This document shows positions 1 to 8,205 of a stretch of DNA of 35,395 nt, piece after piece (positions within the stretch are counted from its first letter, which is position 1; each line of letters opens with the position of its first letter). Source of the stretch: Gammaproteobacteria bacterium (GTDB lineage Bacteria; Pseudomonadota; Gammaproteobacteria; Thiohalomonadales; Thiohalomonadaceae); contig JADGBN010000019.1 in NCBI GenBank assembly GCA_015231435.1, positions 1 through 35,395 of the forward strand, read 5' to 3'. The notes under the pieces were generated by a model. That model saw only the letters and a list, made by a program, of their open reading frames with translations. It did not search any database and was not told the DNA's origin. The position numbers were made by a program, and so were the translations under genes.

Positions 1-1
1 C

Positions 2-166
2 GCCATCAAGGTGCAGGAATTCAAACTCACCCATGACCGATTTGTGATCATCGACGACGATATCTACCATGTCGGTGCGTCACTCAAGGATCTGGGCAAG
101 AAATGGTTCGCCTTTTCAAAGATGGAAATCGGTGCGGTGGAAATGTTGGGGAGGGCAGGGTTATGA
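2..166 (+). pseudogene. C-terminal fragment of an ORF6N/RhuM-like protein
   Basis: The reading frame is open from the left edge and ends at TGA 164-166, giving 54 residues. It contains the stretch HDRFVIIDDDIYHVGASLKD followed by LGKKWFAFSKM. I recognise this from the C-terminal part of ORF6N-domain (RhuM/KilA-N-like) proteins, which are often encoded inside type I restriction loci. The HDRF motif also resembles the phospholipase D-like fold. Only the tail is visible, so the gene may be intact outside the window. The HsdR tail that follows within 50 bp supports a defence locus. The family assignment is from memory and is moderately uncertain. Confidence 0.45.
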
Positions 167-212
167 GGCAGTCAGGGAAACCAGAAAAATGCCCGGATGT
201 GGTGTTGTAAGC

Positions 213-359
213 GTGAAGGAAAAACTCAAAGTTATTGTGAAAAGGACTTTGAGGCAATTCGGGTATCCGCCGGATATGCAGAAGCTGGCCACCGAGACGG
301 TGCTTAAGCAGGCGGAGATGCTGGCGAATGAGTTGGCAGGGAAAACTGAAAATGGCTAA
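213..359 (+). pseudogene. hsdR: Remnant of type I restriction endonuclease subunit HsdR (C-terminal tail only)
   Basis: About 48 codons ending at TAA 357-359 encode VKEKLKVIVKRTLRQFGYPP followed by a helix with ATETVLKQAEML. This matches the extreme C-terminus of HsdR (the DUF3387-type helical tail), with the usual GYPPD...ATETVLKQAE pattern. HsdR is normally about 1000 residues, so more than 95% of it is missing. The frame is open upstream to position 69 but shows no HsdR similarity there. The simplest reading is a deletion that joined the end of the neighbouring ORF6N-like gene to the end of hsdR. It is unlikely to make a functional product. Confidence 0.6.
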
Positions 360-417
360 CAAGGTGCTGCGCAAAAACCGCGCTGTCCGTTTCACCGCAG
401 TGTTGCAAGGAGCGGTA

Positions 418-1449
418 TCATTCCGCAGTCATGGTGGCGACCATCTGTTGGTAGCTCATGAGTCGAGTTGTACTAATCTCCCCTGCGGTTACCGCATTTT
501 TAATCGCGCAATCTGGCTCTTGCTGATGACGGCAGTTGCGAAAGCGGCAGTGGCCGATAAACGGGCGCATCTCAATAAAGCCATGTAACAGGGTCGTGGC
601 ATCGACGGGCCAGAGGCTGAAATTGCGAACACCGGGTGAGTCTATGAGTGTGCCGCCCCCCCTCTGTTGTGGCAGGTGGTAGAGTTGGCTGGTAGAGGTG
701 GTGTGTTGCCCAAGGTTGCTGCGATCCGAGAGGGGTGTGGTCGCGATGCTTAAATCGGGGCGCAGCCGATTAATAAGTGACGACTTCCCGACGCCTGACT
801 GACCGACAAAAACCGAGGTCTTTCCCGCCAGTTGCTGCCAAAGTTGATCAAGTGATGAGAGGTTATGAATCGAGGTTGGTAACAGCGGATAACCGATATG
901 ACGATAGCGCAGTATCAGGGCGTGAAAAGCCTCCTCTTCGCTGCTGCTTATCAGGTCACACTTATTAAGCAGAATGAGCGGTGGTATCTGGGTGAGTTCG
1001 GCGGCGACCAGATATTGGTCAATGAGGAGTTCGCTGTAGAGTGGCAGTGGCGCCATGACGATAATGATCTGTTCGACATTTGCCGCCACAGGGCGCATGG
1101 CACCGCTGCTGTCGGGGGCGCTTAACAGGGTGTGACGTGGCGTAAGGGCGCTAATCACTCCACTTGTCGCATGAACGCGCTGCCAGACAACACGGTCACC
1201 AACCACCAGACGACCAAGATTTTGCCGGACGCTACAGTGGCAGGTTGTCCCACTGCTGCTCTCCACCACGGCGGTGGCGCCAAAGTTGGCGATAATCAGA
1301 CCGTGCTCCTCTTCGCCAGGGGTTGCCGCTGTGGTCTCACCCTGCTGATCGTTTAAGTGCTGTTCACGGCGTTGGGCGCGTTGGCTGCGATCTTGCTGAA
1401 TCTTCTCAATGCGCCACTGTTGCTGGCGGCTCAGTTTACGACTGCTCAA
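418..1449 (-). CDS. rsgA: Small ribosomal subunit biogenesis GTPase RsgA
   Basis: The product has 343 residues, the usual length. RsgA is a circularly permuted GTPase that acts late in 30S subunit maturation. An N-terminal OB-fold region precedes the GTPase domain. The motif order is permuted: the G4 motif NKCDL (about 161) comes before the P-loop GQSGVGKS (216-223), and DSPG follows. A C-terminal zinc site is visible as CRFRNCRHQQEPDC (Cys-x4-Cys-x-His-x5-Cys). The N-terminus is rich in Arg, Lys and Gln, as expected for rRNA binding. The start codon overlaps the end of the upstream M48 peptidase gene by 4 bp, so the two are probably co-transcribed. Identification is firm. Confidence 0.96.
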   Translation of the reverse strand: MSSRKLSRQQQWRIEKIQQDRSQRAQRREQHLNDQQGETTAATPGEEEHGLIIANFGATAVVESSSGTTCHCSVRQNLGRLVVGDRVVWQRVHATSGVISALTPRHTLLSAPDSSGAMRPVAANVEQIIIVMAPLPLYSELLIDQYLVAAELTQIPPLILLNKCDLISSSEEEAFHALILRYRHIGYPLLPTSIHNLSSLDQLWQQLAGKTSVFVGQSGVGKSSLINRLRPDLSIATTPLSDRSNLGQHTTSTSQLYHLPQQRGGGTLIDSPGVRNFSLWPVDATTLLHGFIEMRPFIGHCRFRNCRHQQEPDCAIKNAVTAGEISTTRLMSYQQMVATMTAE

Positions 1450-2690
1450 GAGAGATGCTGCTGCAGACGGGCAATGCGGATGGCGGCCGGTGGGTGACTA
1501 TCATAAAAAGCGGAGTGCAGCTCATCAGGGGTGAGGGTGCTGGCGTTATCACGATAAAGTTTGACCAATGCCGAGATAAGGCGATCTGCGGAGGCGACTG
1601 ACGCGGCAAATTGATCCGCCTCAAACTCATGACGCCGACTTGAGAGCGCCATCAGGGGTTGCAGAAAGAGGGTGACCAGCGGCAGGGTGAGCATAAATAG
1701 CAGCAGTGCCATGTGGTTTGAGGGGGTGCTAACGCCTAACCCTGTATAGAACCAGCTCATCTCTATCAGCCAGGCGAGAGTAGCGAGTGCCGCAAGCGCG
1801 ATAACCGCCATAAGCAGAATGCGCTTGGGAATGTGATGGTGATGAAAGTGGCCAAGTTCATGAGCCAGCACCGCCTCAATCTCATCACTAGTTAACTCGT
1901 TAAGCAGGGTGTCAAAGAAGATGATCCGCTTCTCTTTACCCAACCCGGAAAAGTAGGCATTGCCGTGACGCGAGCGTTTTGAGCCATCCATAACAAAGAG
2001 TCCACCGGTGGTGAAACCGCATTTTTTAAGCAGAGTCTCAATGCGGCTCACCAGATCAGGGTTATCCAGAGGCGTAAATTTATTAAAGAGTGGGGCAATA
2101 AAACGCGGGTAACCCCAGAGCATGAGCAGTGAGAAGCTTAGCCAGCTACCCCATACCCAGAGCCACCAGTTAGCGCCGCTGTTTTGCATCAGCCAGAGAA
2201 TGAGGGCGATAAACGGTACGCCAATGATGAGCGTCAGGAGCAGTTGGATAAAAATATCCTTAATAAAGGTGGCAGGGGTTGTCTGGTTAAAGCCAAAGCG
2301 CTGCTCAAGAATAAAGGTGCGGTAGAGGCTGAAGGGGAGGGCAAGCAGGGCGCCTATTAGCATAAAAGAGATAATCACCGCAGTTCCCTGCCAGAGGGGG
2401 GCAAGAGCGCTGTGGCGCCAGAGTTGGTCGAGAAGCTCCAGACCGCCAGCGAGGGTCCAGAGCAGTAACAGCAGGGTGTCTACCACTAACTCAAGACGAC
2501 CCAAGCGTCCCTTGGCAAGATTGTAGTCGGCCGCCTTATGGTGGGCAGCGAGTTCAATTTTATCGCTAAACGGTTGGGGAACCGCAGTGCGATGGCTGCG
2601 AATAGCCCGCGCTTGGCGCCAATCCAGATAGAGATGGGTGATAATGGAGAGTGACAGCAGGAGAATAAATAGTAAAGTAAAGCTATTCAC
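1446..2690 (-). CDS. M48 family zinc metallopeptidase (Ste24/CAAX protease 1 type), integral membrane
   Basis: The product has 414 residues. The zinc motif HELGH is at 277-281, and a second motif HEFEAD supplies the third ligand (Glu about 357). Several hydrophobic segments are visible: the N-terminus, about 65-120, about 145-200, and two between 285 and 345. This layout is that of Ste24-type peptidases rather than the shorter HtpX. The bacterial substrate is unknown; membrane protein quality control is the usual proposal. The GTG start is followed by a hydrophobic N-terminal helix. The gene sits between orn (divergent) and rsgA, a common gammaproteobacterial arrangement, and overlaps rsgA by 4 bp. 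Confidence 0.9.
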   Translation of the reverse strand: MNSFTLLFILLLSLSIITHLYLDWRQARAIRSHRTAVPQPFSDKIELAAHHKAADYNLAKGRLGRLELVVDTLLLLLWTLAGGLELLDQLWRHSALAPLWQGTAVIISFMLIGALLALPFSLYRTFILEQRFGFNQTTPATFIKDIFIQLLLTLIIGVPFIALILWLMQNSGANWWLWVWGSWLSFSLLMLWGYPRFIAPLFNKFTPLDNPDLVSRIETLLKKCGFTTGGLFVMDGSKRSRHGNAYFSGLGKEKRIIFFDTLLNELTSDEIEAVLAHELGHFHHHHIPKRILLMAVIALAALATLAWLIEMSWFYTGLGVSTPSNHMALLLFMLTLPLVTLFLQPLMALSSRRHEFEADQFAASVASADRLISALVKLYRDNASTLTPDELHSAFYDSHPPAAIRIARLQQHLS

Positions 2691-2817
2691 AGGGTTCTCT
2701 TCAGGTTATTTCACAGTAAAGTTGCAAAGGGTCGTCGTCTACCAGCAGCGGTTATTCATGCGTTGATCATCGATTCTGCAGGAGAGAGTGGGTTAAATGG
2801 GGTAAGAGAGTAGCTTT

Positions 2818-2826
2818 TGCTAGAAT
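2818..2826 (+). promoter_or_regulatory. Candidate extended -10 promoter for orn
   Basis: TG-C-TAGAAT matches the extended -10 pattern (TGn followed by a -10 hexamer with one mismatch to TATAAT). It lies 85 bp upstream of the orn start in the 221-bp divergent gap 2691-2911. No convincing -35 hexamer is found at the normal distance, which is acceptable for an extended -10 promoter. I found no clear promoter for the minus-strand M48 gene in the same gap. Confidence 0.35.
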
Positions 2827-2911
2827 GAATGGCAAGTAGCAGCGTAAAATGGTGTTTTGCCGGGGCTGGTACTGGGCAGTTGTCGGATGTTTAGCTTAAA
2901 GAGGGTGTCAG

Positions 2912-3460
2912 GTGAGTCAAGAGAAGAGGCAGGATCGTTGGATTTGGATTGATCTGGAGATGACGGGTCTGGAACCATCGCGGGACAGAATTATTGAGAT
3001 AGCCACTATCGTGACCGATCTGAACCTTGAGGTGATTGCCGAGGGGCCGGTCATTGCGGTGCATCAGCCAGAGCCGATACTGGCGCTCATGGATGAGTGG
3101 AACCGCCAGCACCATGGCGCTTCGGGGTTAATTGAGCGGGTGCGGCAGAGCAGCGATAATGAGGCGGCAGCGGAGGCGGCGACTCTAGCGTTTTTGGCAG
3201 CGCATACGACTGCGGAGAGTGCCCCGATGTGTGGTAACTCAATTTGCCAGGATCGTCGCTTTCTGGCGCAATGGATGCCCCGTCTTGAGGCCTTTTTTAA
3301 TTACCGTAACATGGATGTTTCGACCTTAAAGATTTTGTCGGCAGCCTGGTATCAGGGGCGTTTGCAAAAATTTAAGAAAGGGGATGCGCATCAGGCGCTC
3401 TCTGATATTCGTGAGTCAATTGACGAGTTGCGCTTTTATCGCGAGCATCTTCTCAAGTGA
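2912..3460 (+). CDS. orn: Oligoribonuclease (3'-5' exoribonuclease for short RNAs)
   Basis: The product has 182 residues, typical for Orn, a DEDDh-family dimer that degrades 2-5 nt RNAs, including the pGpG left after c-di-GMP hydrolysis. Exo motif I is [11 protein letters not shown] (Asp14, Glu16). [11 protein letters not shown] holds the Exo II Asp, and the C-terminal [11 protein letters not shown] carries the catalytic His and Asp. The start is GTG at 2912; no ATG lies between it and motif I, and the family begins a few residues before this motif. This ties into the diguanylate cyclase encoded at 26666-27976, because Orn clears the end product of c-di-GMP turnover. Confidence 0.95.
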   Translation: MSQEKRQDRWIWIDLEMTGLEPSRDRIIEIATIVTDLNLEVIAEGPVIAVHQPEPILALMDEWNRQHHGASGLIERVRQSSDNEAAAEAATLAFLAAHTTAESAPMCGNSICQDRRFLAQWMPRLEAFFNYRNMDVSTLKILSAAWYQGRLQKFKKGDAHQALSDIRESIDELRFYREHLLK

Positions 3461-3504
3461 CATTTTTTTGGCGATATTTCCCCGTAGTTGTCGCGGGCGG
3501 CTAT

Positions 3505-3549
3505 GTTACAATAATCAGTGTCTGATGATAGCGCCTAAAATATTGTAAC
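3505..3549. repeat. Nested inverted repeats downstream of orn
   Basis: A perfect 9-bp inverted repeat, GTTACAATA (3505-3513) and TATTGTAAC (3541-3549), encloses a perfect small hairpin ATCAG-TGT-CTGAT (3514-3526). A further pair, TAGCGCC near 3529 and GGCGCTA near 3570, interlocks with it. No T-tract follows, so this is not a classical terminator. The function is unknown. It fills the space between the orn stop codon and the miniature element at 3599. Confidence 0.4.
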
Positions 3550-3598
3550 TTCAGCTATTTTTGATCTTGGCGCTAAAAATGCTGAGGTAGGTCAGGCG

Positions 3599-3789
3599 CA
3601 ATGCCATTAAGTTAAGCCTGAGCGTGTCCACCACCCGCTTGCCGGGACGCCGTAAACCCATCCCTGGGGGCTTGACGGCGGCGTTATCGACATGGAAGTC
3701 GGGTATACAGATAATGCAGGAGCAATTATCTGACCCTGCCGCCGACACCCGACAATCGGGCAGTGGACACCCTTAGCTTAATGGCATTG
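3599..3789 (-). mobile_element. Miniature inverted-repeat transposable element, copy 1 (191 bp)
   Basis: The ends are CAATGCCATTAAGTTAAG and the reverse complement of CAATGCCATTAAGCTAAG, an 18-bp terminal inverted repeat with one mismatch. The same 10 bp, AGGTCAGGCG, lies directly outside both ends (3589-3598 and 3790-3799), a perfect target-site duplication. Each arm carries a small stem-loop (CCCG...CGGG) and GC-rich complementary blocks (GCCGCC/GGCGGC). The centre has CAGATAAT...ATTATCTG. No transposase gene fits inside, so it is non-autonomous. From memory the ends resemble those of IS4 itself, which suggests mobilisation by an IS4-group transposase. It lies 111 bp upstream of fliL, in the opposite orientation to copies 2 and 3. 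Confidence 0.85.
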
Positions 3790-3900
3790 AGGTCAGGCGA
3801 GGCTGAGAGTGCTATTTGCGTACCACTTCCGAGGTAATCATGGGGCAGATAACTCTCCTCCTTGTTATTTTTTATTTTTGTATTAGTTTGAGGATCTGTA

Positions 3901-4410
3901 ATGGCAGCAAAGAAAGAGAAACCCAAAGAGGCGGCAGAGGTTGATTTAGATGCCAAGGGCTCTAACAAAAAGTTAATTATTATCATGAGTGTGGTCATGC
4001 TGGTGATGATGGGGGCAAGTGCGGGTATTACCTTCTTTCTCTTTGGCGGTGGTGGCGGTACGGCTGCGCCTGCGGTTGAGGAGGCGGTGGTGCTGGAGAC
4101 CTATTATGTCGAGCTCGATACCATTACCGCAAATCTGATTGAAAAACGTCCGGCGCGTCATGTTCAGATAGAGGCGCAGTTAATGACCTTTAGTCCTACT
4201 GTGGCAGAGTTACTGAAGGTTCATATGCCGATTATTCGTAATAATCTTAATATCCTTTTGGCGGAGCCAAGTTATGAGCAGTTGCGTACTCCTGAAGGTA
4301 AAGAGAAGCTGCGTAAGGGGATGCTCGAGATTGCTCAGAAAGCGCTTAAAGAGCAGGAGGCGATGGACGGCGTTGAGGCGATCTATTTTACTAAATTAAT
4401 CATGCAGTAA
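3901..4410 (+). CDS. fliL: Flagellar basal body-associated protein FliL
   Basis: The product has 169 residues. A charged Lys/Glu-rich cytoplasmic N-terminus is followed by one membrane helix (about 24-48) that ends in a glycine run (FFLFGGGGG), and then by a periplasmic domain. This is the FliL pattern. FliL sits in the inner membrane next to the stator units and supports torque under load. It opens a tight operon that continues with fliM 17 bp later. No recognisable promoter (sigma-54, sigma-28 or good sigma-70) was found between the miniature element and the ATG. The ribosome-binding site is GAGGAT, a few bases before the start. fliK, often the preceding gene, is absent here. Confidence 0.92.
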   Translation: MAAKKEKPKEAAEVDLDAKGSNKKLIIIMSVVMLVMMGASAGITFFLFGGGGGTAAPAVEEAVVLETYYVELDTITANLIEKRPARHVQIEAQLMTFSPTVAELLKVHMPIIRNNLNILLAEPSYEQLRTPEGKEKLRKGMLEIAQKALKEQEAMDGVEAIYFTKLIMQ

Positions 4411-4427
4411 CTGACGGGTAAGCGATT

Positions 4428-5441
4428 ATGTCAGGAGTTGATTTACTCTCCCAGGATGAGATTGATGCCCTCCTGCATGGCGTCAGTGATGGTGATATTG
4501 AGACCGCAGATGGTGGCGATGATGGCGGTTCAGCAGGCGCTGCGGCACGGGAATATGACTTTGCCAGTGAAGATCGCATTGTCCGTGGACGGATGCCGAC
4601 ACTGGAGATGGTGAATGACCGTTTTGCCCGCTATTTCCGTGTCACCCTCTTTAATATGTTGCGCCGCTCTTCGGAGATTTCGGTTGGCGGCATCGATATG
4701 ATTAAGTTTTCTGAATATATTCATACGCTGTTCGTGCCTACCAGTCTGAATATGATTCGCATGAAACCGCTGCGGGGAACGGCGCTGCTGGTCTTTGATC
4801 CGCGACTTGTCTACATTCTGGTGGATAACTTTTTCGGCGGTCATGGTCATTTTCATACCAAGATTGAGGGTCGGGAGTTTACCGCAACCGAACTCCACCT
4901 CGTCCAGCGACTGATGGAGATGGCATTTACGGATCTCACCAAGGCGTGGGAACCGGTGATGGATATTCAGTTTGAGTTTGTCGGTCGCGAGGTGAATCCG
5001 CAGTTTGCCAATATTGTGGGCCCCTCCGAGGTGGTGGTGATCTCGAAAATGCAGGTGGAGTTAGAGGGGGGCGGCGGCGAAGTACATATTACCATCCCCT
5101 ACGCGATGCTCGAGCCAATTCGTGAAATGCTCGATGCCGGGGTACAGAATACTCGTAGTGATGTTGATGATCGCTGGCTGGTCTCGCTACGCGAAGAGAT
5201 TAATGAGGCGAGGGTTGAGCTGACCTGCCGTTTGACGGAGACGCAACTCTCCCTGGGGGATGTTCTGCGGATGCGCGTCGGTGACGTTATTCCCATAGAG
5301 ATGCCTGAACTGGTGACGATTAAGGCAGAGCGGATCCCTATTTTTCGCGGTACGCTGGGAGAGCATAACGACAAAGCTGCAATTAAAATTGTTTCACAGG
5401 TAGAGCATAACACTGAAACAGACTCTTTTAGGAGAATTTAG
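4428..5441 (+). CDS. fliM: Flagellar motor switch protein FliM
   Basis: The product has 337 residues, the usual length. The N-terminal CheY-P binding peptide is intact (LLSQDEIDALLHGV, residues 6-19). The middle domain, which contacts FliG, follows, and the C-terminus is the SpoA-type domain shared with FliN. FliM forms the C-ring with FliG and FliN and reverses the motor when phospho-CheY binds. An intact EIDALL motif implies that a chemotaxis pathway exists, although no che genes are in this window. The fliN start follows 2 bp after the stop codon. Confidence 0.97.
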   Translation: MSGVDLLSQDEIDALLHGVSDGDIETADGGDDGGSAGAAAREYDFASEDRIVRGRMPTLEMVNDRFARYFRVTLFNMLRRSSEISVGGIDMIKFSEYIHTLFVPTSLNMIRMKPLRGTALLVFDPRLVYILVDNFFGGHGHFHTKIEGREFTATELHLVQRLMEMAFTDLTKAWEPVMDIQFEFVGREVNPQFANIVGPSEVVVISKMQVELEGGGGEVHITIPYAMLEPIREMLDAGVQNTRSDVDDRWLVSLREEINEARVELTCRLTETQLSLGDVLRMRVGDVIPIEMPELVTIKAERIPIFRGTLGEHNDKAAIKIVSQVEHNTETDSFRRI

Positions 5442-5443
5442 CC

Positions 5444-5863
5444 ATGGCTGAAAAAAGTACCACGAATTTTGATGACCCCCTAGACAGCATTGATGATACC
5501 GAGATTGACGCGCCGGTAGCAGGTGGTCTGGTCGAAGGCAAGTCGTCGCAACTGAGTAGCAATTCCGATAAACGCAAACGCCCACCCCAGCCTGCCCCGG
5601 AGGATGTCAAACTTGATGTCATTCTCGATATTCCCGTCACTATCGCCATGGAGATTGGGCGCACCAGTATTACGATTCGTAATCTGCTGCAACTGAATCA
5701 GGGCTCTGTCGTTGAACTTGATCGTCTCGCCGGTGAACCGCTGGATGTGACGGTTAACGGTACGCTCATCGCCCATGGCGAGGTGGTGGTGGTGAACGAA
5801 AAGTACGGCATTCGTCTAACGGATGTGATTAGCCCTGCCGAGCGGGTGTTAAAACTGAAGTGA
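5444..5863 (+). CDS. fliN: Flagellar motor switch protein FliN
   Basis: The product has 139 residues. A variable acidic N-terminal half (DDPLDSIDDTEID, then a Lys/Arg/Pro linker) leads into a conserved SpoA domain of about 75 residues with VILDIPVTIAMEIGRTSITI and a final GIRLTDVISPAERVLKL. FliN is the abundant lower C-ring subunit and also docks export cargo. The ATG is preceded by AGGAG (in TTTAGGAGAATTTAGCC). The stop codon overlaps the fliO start by 4 bp (ATGA), consistent with translational coupling. Confidence 0.96.
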   Translation: MAEKSTTNFDDPLDSIDDTEIDAPVAGGLVEGKSSQLSSNSDKRKRPPQPAPEDVKLDVILDIPVTIAMEIGRTSITIRNLLQLNQGSVVELDRLAGEPLDVTVNGTLIAHGEVVVVNEKYGIRLTDVISPAERVLKLK

Positions 5864-6369
5864 TGACGGCACTACGACACTATGGTTGGGTCGTATGGTT
5901 ACTATTCTTAGCGCACCTGATCCCGGTTGCTGTTGCTGTACCGGAAGCCACCGCTATCACCGGCAGTCAAGTCGCTACCCAGTTGCTTGCCGAGCGAGCT
6001 GCCACCCCTTCCCGACTCACTGATCCACTCTCCGCAGGCGCTCTGTTGCAGGTTACCCTCATGCTCGGGGTGACGTTGGCGCTCATCTTTTCGGTAGCCT
6101 GGCTATTTCGTCGTCTTGGGACGGTCGGTCTTGTCGGTCGCTATCCGGTGAAGGTCCTTGGGGGGGGTGCGGTAGGCAGTCGCGAGCGGGTGGTGCTGGT
6201 GCAGGTTGGTGAGACGCAACTGCTGTTGGGTGTGGCACCGGGGCGGGTGTCGCATCTGCATACCTTTGAGACAACGGTTATGCCGCAAACAGCCGTCACC
6301 AGTACGACGACGGTGAGCCCTTTTGCCCAGCGTCTGGCGCAACTGTTACAGCGGCCCCACAGCTCATGA
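5860..6369 (+). CDS. fliO: Flagellar biosynthesis protein FliO
   Basis: The product has 169 residues. A hydrophobic N-terminal segment (residues about 8-27) is followed by a polar stretch, a second membrane helix (about 62-86, [22 protein letters not shown]), then the conserved FliO segment with [21 protein letters not shown]. FliO is a poorly conserved membrane protein that helps assemble the FliP ring of the export gate. The call rests on this segment plus its place between fliN and fliP. It overlaps both neighbours by 4 bp. Confidence 0.9.
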   Translation: MMTALRHYGWVVWLLFLAHLIPVAVAVPEATAITGSQVATQLLAERAATPSRLTDPLSAGALLQVTLMLGVTLALIFSVAWLFRRLGTVGLVGRYPVKVLGGGAVGSRERVVLVQVGETQLLLGVAPGRVSHLHTFETTVMPQTAVTSTTTVSPFAQRLAQLLQRPHSS

Positions 6370-7133
6370 TTAGCTTACACCGATTATCGCGTTGGTTACC
6401 CCCGTTAATGGTGATGCTTTTGATGGTCATTACCCCAACAGGGTTTGCCGCCCAGGGTTTGCAGGCGATCACCGTGACCAGCAATCCCAATGGCAGCGAG
6501 AGTTACTCCCTCAGTATTCAGCTACTGATACTGATGACCATCCTGACGATGCTGCCGACCATGCTGTTAATGATGACCTCCTTTACCCGCATTGTGATTG
6601 TGCTGGGTATTTTGCGGCAGGCGACAGGGCTGATGCAGGCACCCTCGGCGCAGGTGATTATTGGCATGGCGCTCTTTTTAACGATGTTTATTATGGCGCC
6701 GGTCTTTGATCGCATTACTGAAGAGGCCTTCTACCCCTACTATAACGATGAGATCGACATGAATACCGCGCTTAAACGCGGCACCGTCCCGTTACGCAGC
6801 TTTATGCTCAACCAGACTCGGGAGAGTGAGCTCACCTTTTTTCTTGAGATGGCGCAACTCGACGCGCCACAAAGTATTGATGACGTGCCGTTGACGGTGA
6901 TTATTCCTGCCTTTGTCGCCAGTGAGCTAAAAACCGCCTTTTCCATCGGTTTTCTCATCTTCATCCCGTTTTTGGTCATCGATCTGGTCGTCGCCAGTGT
7001 CTTGATGTCGATGGGTATGATGATGCTCTCGCCGATGATTATCTCCCTCCCGTTTAAGTTAATGCTCTTTGTGCTAGTCGATGGCTGGACGCTGGTGATG
7101 GGCACCCTTGCGGGGAGTTACTATGTCCCCTGA
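6366..7133 (+). CDS. fliP: Flagellar export gate protein FliP
   Basis: The product has 255 residues. FliP forms the pentameric core of the flagellar type III export gate with FliQ and FliR. A cleavable signal peptide is visible ([19 protein letters not shown], ending near residue 29), as in other flagellar FliP proteins. The family core includes [20 protein letters not shown], the segment [19 protein letters not shown], and a C-terminal [13 protein letters not shown]. The start overlaps the fliO stop by 4 bp. The 3' end overlaps the fliQ start by 11 bp. Confidence 0.97.
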   Translation: MISLHRLSRWLPPLMVMLLMVITPTGFAAQGLQAITVTSNPNGSESYSLSIQLLILMTILTMLPTMLLMMTSFTRIVIVLGILRQATGLMQAPSAQVIIGMALFLTMFIMAPVFDRITEEAFYPYYNDEIDMNTALKRGTVPLRSFMLNQTRESELTFFLEMAQLDAPQSIDDVPLTVIIPAFVASELKTAFSIGFLIFIPFLVIDLVVASVLMSMGMMMLSPMIISLPFKLMLFVLVDGWTLVMGTLAGSYYVP

Positions 7134-7392
7134 AACGATTTTAACCATCTTTCAGGAGACGCTGGAGATGATTACCGTATTGACGATGATCATTCTCCTT
7201 CCGGCCTTGGGAGTTGGTCTGCTGGTGGCGATGTTTCAGGCGGCAACCCAAATTAATGAGATGACCCTGACCTTTATTCCCAAACTGCTCATTACCTTTT
7301 GGGTGCTAATGTATGCAGGCCCCTATATGCTTAACGTCTTGGTTGACTATACCAAACGGCTTTTTGGTGACATACCCAATCTGATTGGGTAG
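7123..7392 (+). CDS. fliQ: Flagellar export gate protein FliQ
   Basis: The product has 89 residues, the standard FliQ size, with two long membrane helices (about 15-40 and 50-76) and the conserved motifs [18 protein letters not shown] and YTKRLF. I chose ATG 7123 ([12 protein letters not shown]) rather than the in-frame TTG at 7108, because family members begin a few residues before the first helix and GGGGAG at 7112-7117 provides a ribosome-binding site. The start lies inside the end of fliP. Confidence 0.96.
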   Translation: MSPETILTIFQETLEMITVLTMIILLPALGVGLLVAMFQAATQINEMTLTFIPKLLITFWVLMYAGPYMLNVLVDYTKRLFGDIPNLIG

Positions 7393-7426
7393 TCGGTCTT
7401 GGCGAACCACTTGGCAGGGGGCGAGG

Positions 7427-8200
7427 ATGAACTTCACCACCACTGAAATTACCGCGCTGGTGGGGAGCTATCTCTGGCCGCTGTTTCGCATTGCCAGCAT
7501 GGTGATGGTGGCACCTGTTTCGGGGGCGGAGAGCGTGCCGTCACCCGTGCGCATAGTAGCTGCGATCGCCCTCACTGCGGCGCTGGTACCACTGCTGCCA
7601 ACTGCCCCTGCGGTTGACCCCTTTAGCTGGGAGGCGCTGCTAATTACCATTCAGGAGGTGTTGATTGGTATTGCGATTGGCTTTAGTTTTCAACTCATCT
7701 TTGCTGCCATTATTATGGGGGCGCAGATTATCGCGATGCAGATGGGGTTAGGTTTTGCCACCATGGTGGATCCGCAAAATGGTGCCGATGTCCCGGTTCT
7801 GGCACAGCTCTATCTAATGCTGACAACCCTGCTGTTTCTGGCAGTGGATGGCCATCTGTTAATGTTTGACATGATCTTTAACAGTTTTCAGGTGATGCCG
7901 ATTGGCGGTGCTGGGCTGGATCGGGACGCCTTCTACGCGTTGGCCACCTGGGGCGGCACACTTTACCAGCTCGGTTTGTGGTTGGCTCTGCCGACACTGG
8001 CGGCGGTGCTCTTGGTTAATATTGCCTTTGGGGTGATGGCGCGGGCAGCGCCGCAGCTCAATATCTTCTCGGTCGGTTTTCCGATGACCATTATCTTTGG
8101 TTTTTTCTTTGCCATTTACACCCTGCCGGTGGTGAAAAGCCAGTTTGAGGTTATTCTCCAATCGGTGATTGCGCTTATCGAGCGCATTTTGGGAGGGTAG
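7427..8200 (+). CDS. fliR: Flagellar export gate protein FliR
   Basis: The product has 257 residues from ATG 7427, which has GGGGGCGAGG just upstream; the open frame extends further back without family similarity. FliR completes the FliPQR export gate. About six hydrophobic segments are visible, with the conserved early SGAESVPSPVRI region and the central MQMGLGFATMVDPQNGADVP motif. The gap to fliQ is 34 bp, and flhB begins 5 bp after the stop codon. No unusual features. Confidence 0.95.
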   Translation: MNFTTTEITALVGSYLWPLFRIASMVMVAPVSGAESVPSPVRIVAAIALTAALVPLLPTAPAVDPFSWEALLITIQEVLIGIAIGFSFQLIFAAIIMGAQIIAMQMGLGFATMVDPQNGADVPVLAQLYLMLTTLLFLAVDGHLLMFDMIFNSFQVMPIGGAGLDRDAFYALATWGGTLYQLGLWLALPTLAAVLLVNIAFGVMARAAPQLNIFSVGFPMTIIFGFFFAIYTLPVVKSQFEVILQSVIALIERILGG

Positions 8201-8205
8201 CCACG

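Noticed and set aside
3849..3882. ATAAC...GTTAT followed by a T-rich run before fliL, as a terminator
   Set aside because: The stem is only five AT-rich pairs with a 10-nt loop, too weak to support.
3800..3900. A sigma-54 or sigma-28 promoter for fliL
   Set aside because: No GG-N10-GC pair with proper flanks and no TAAA-N15-GCCGATAA-like site could be found in this interval.
3551..3998. Open frames on the minus strand through the first miniature element
   Set aside because: They are made by the palindromic repeat arms, recur as broken frames in the other copies, lack ribosome-binding sites and resemble no family I know.
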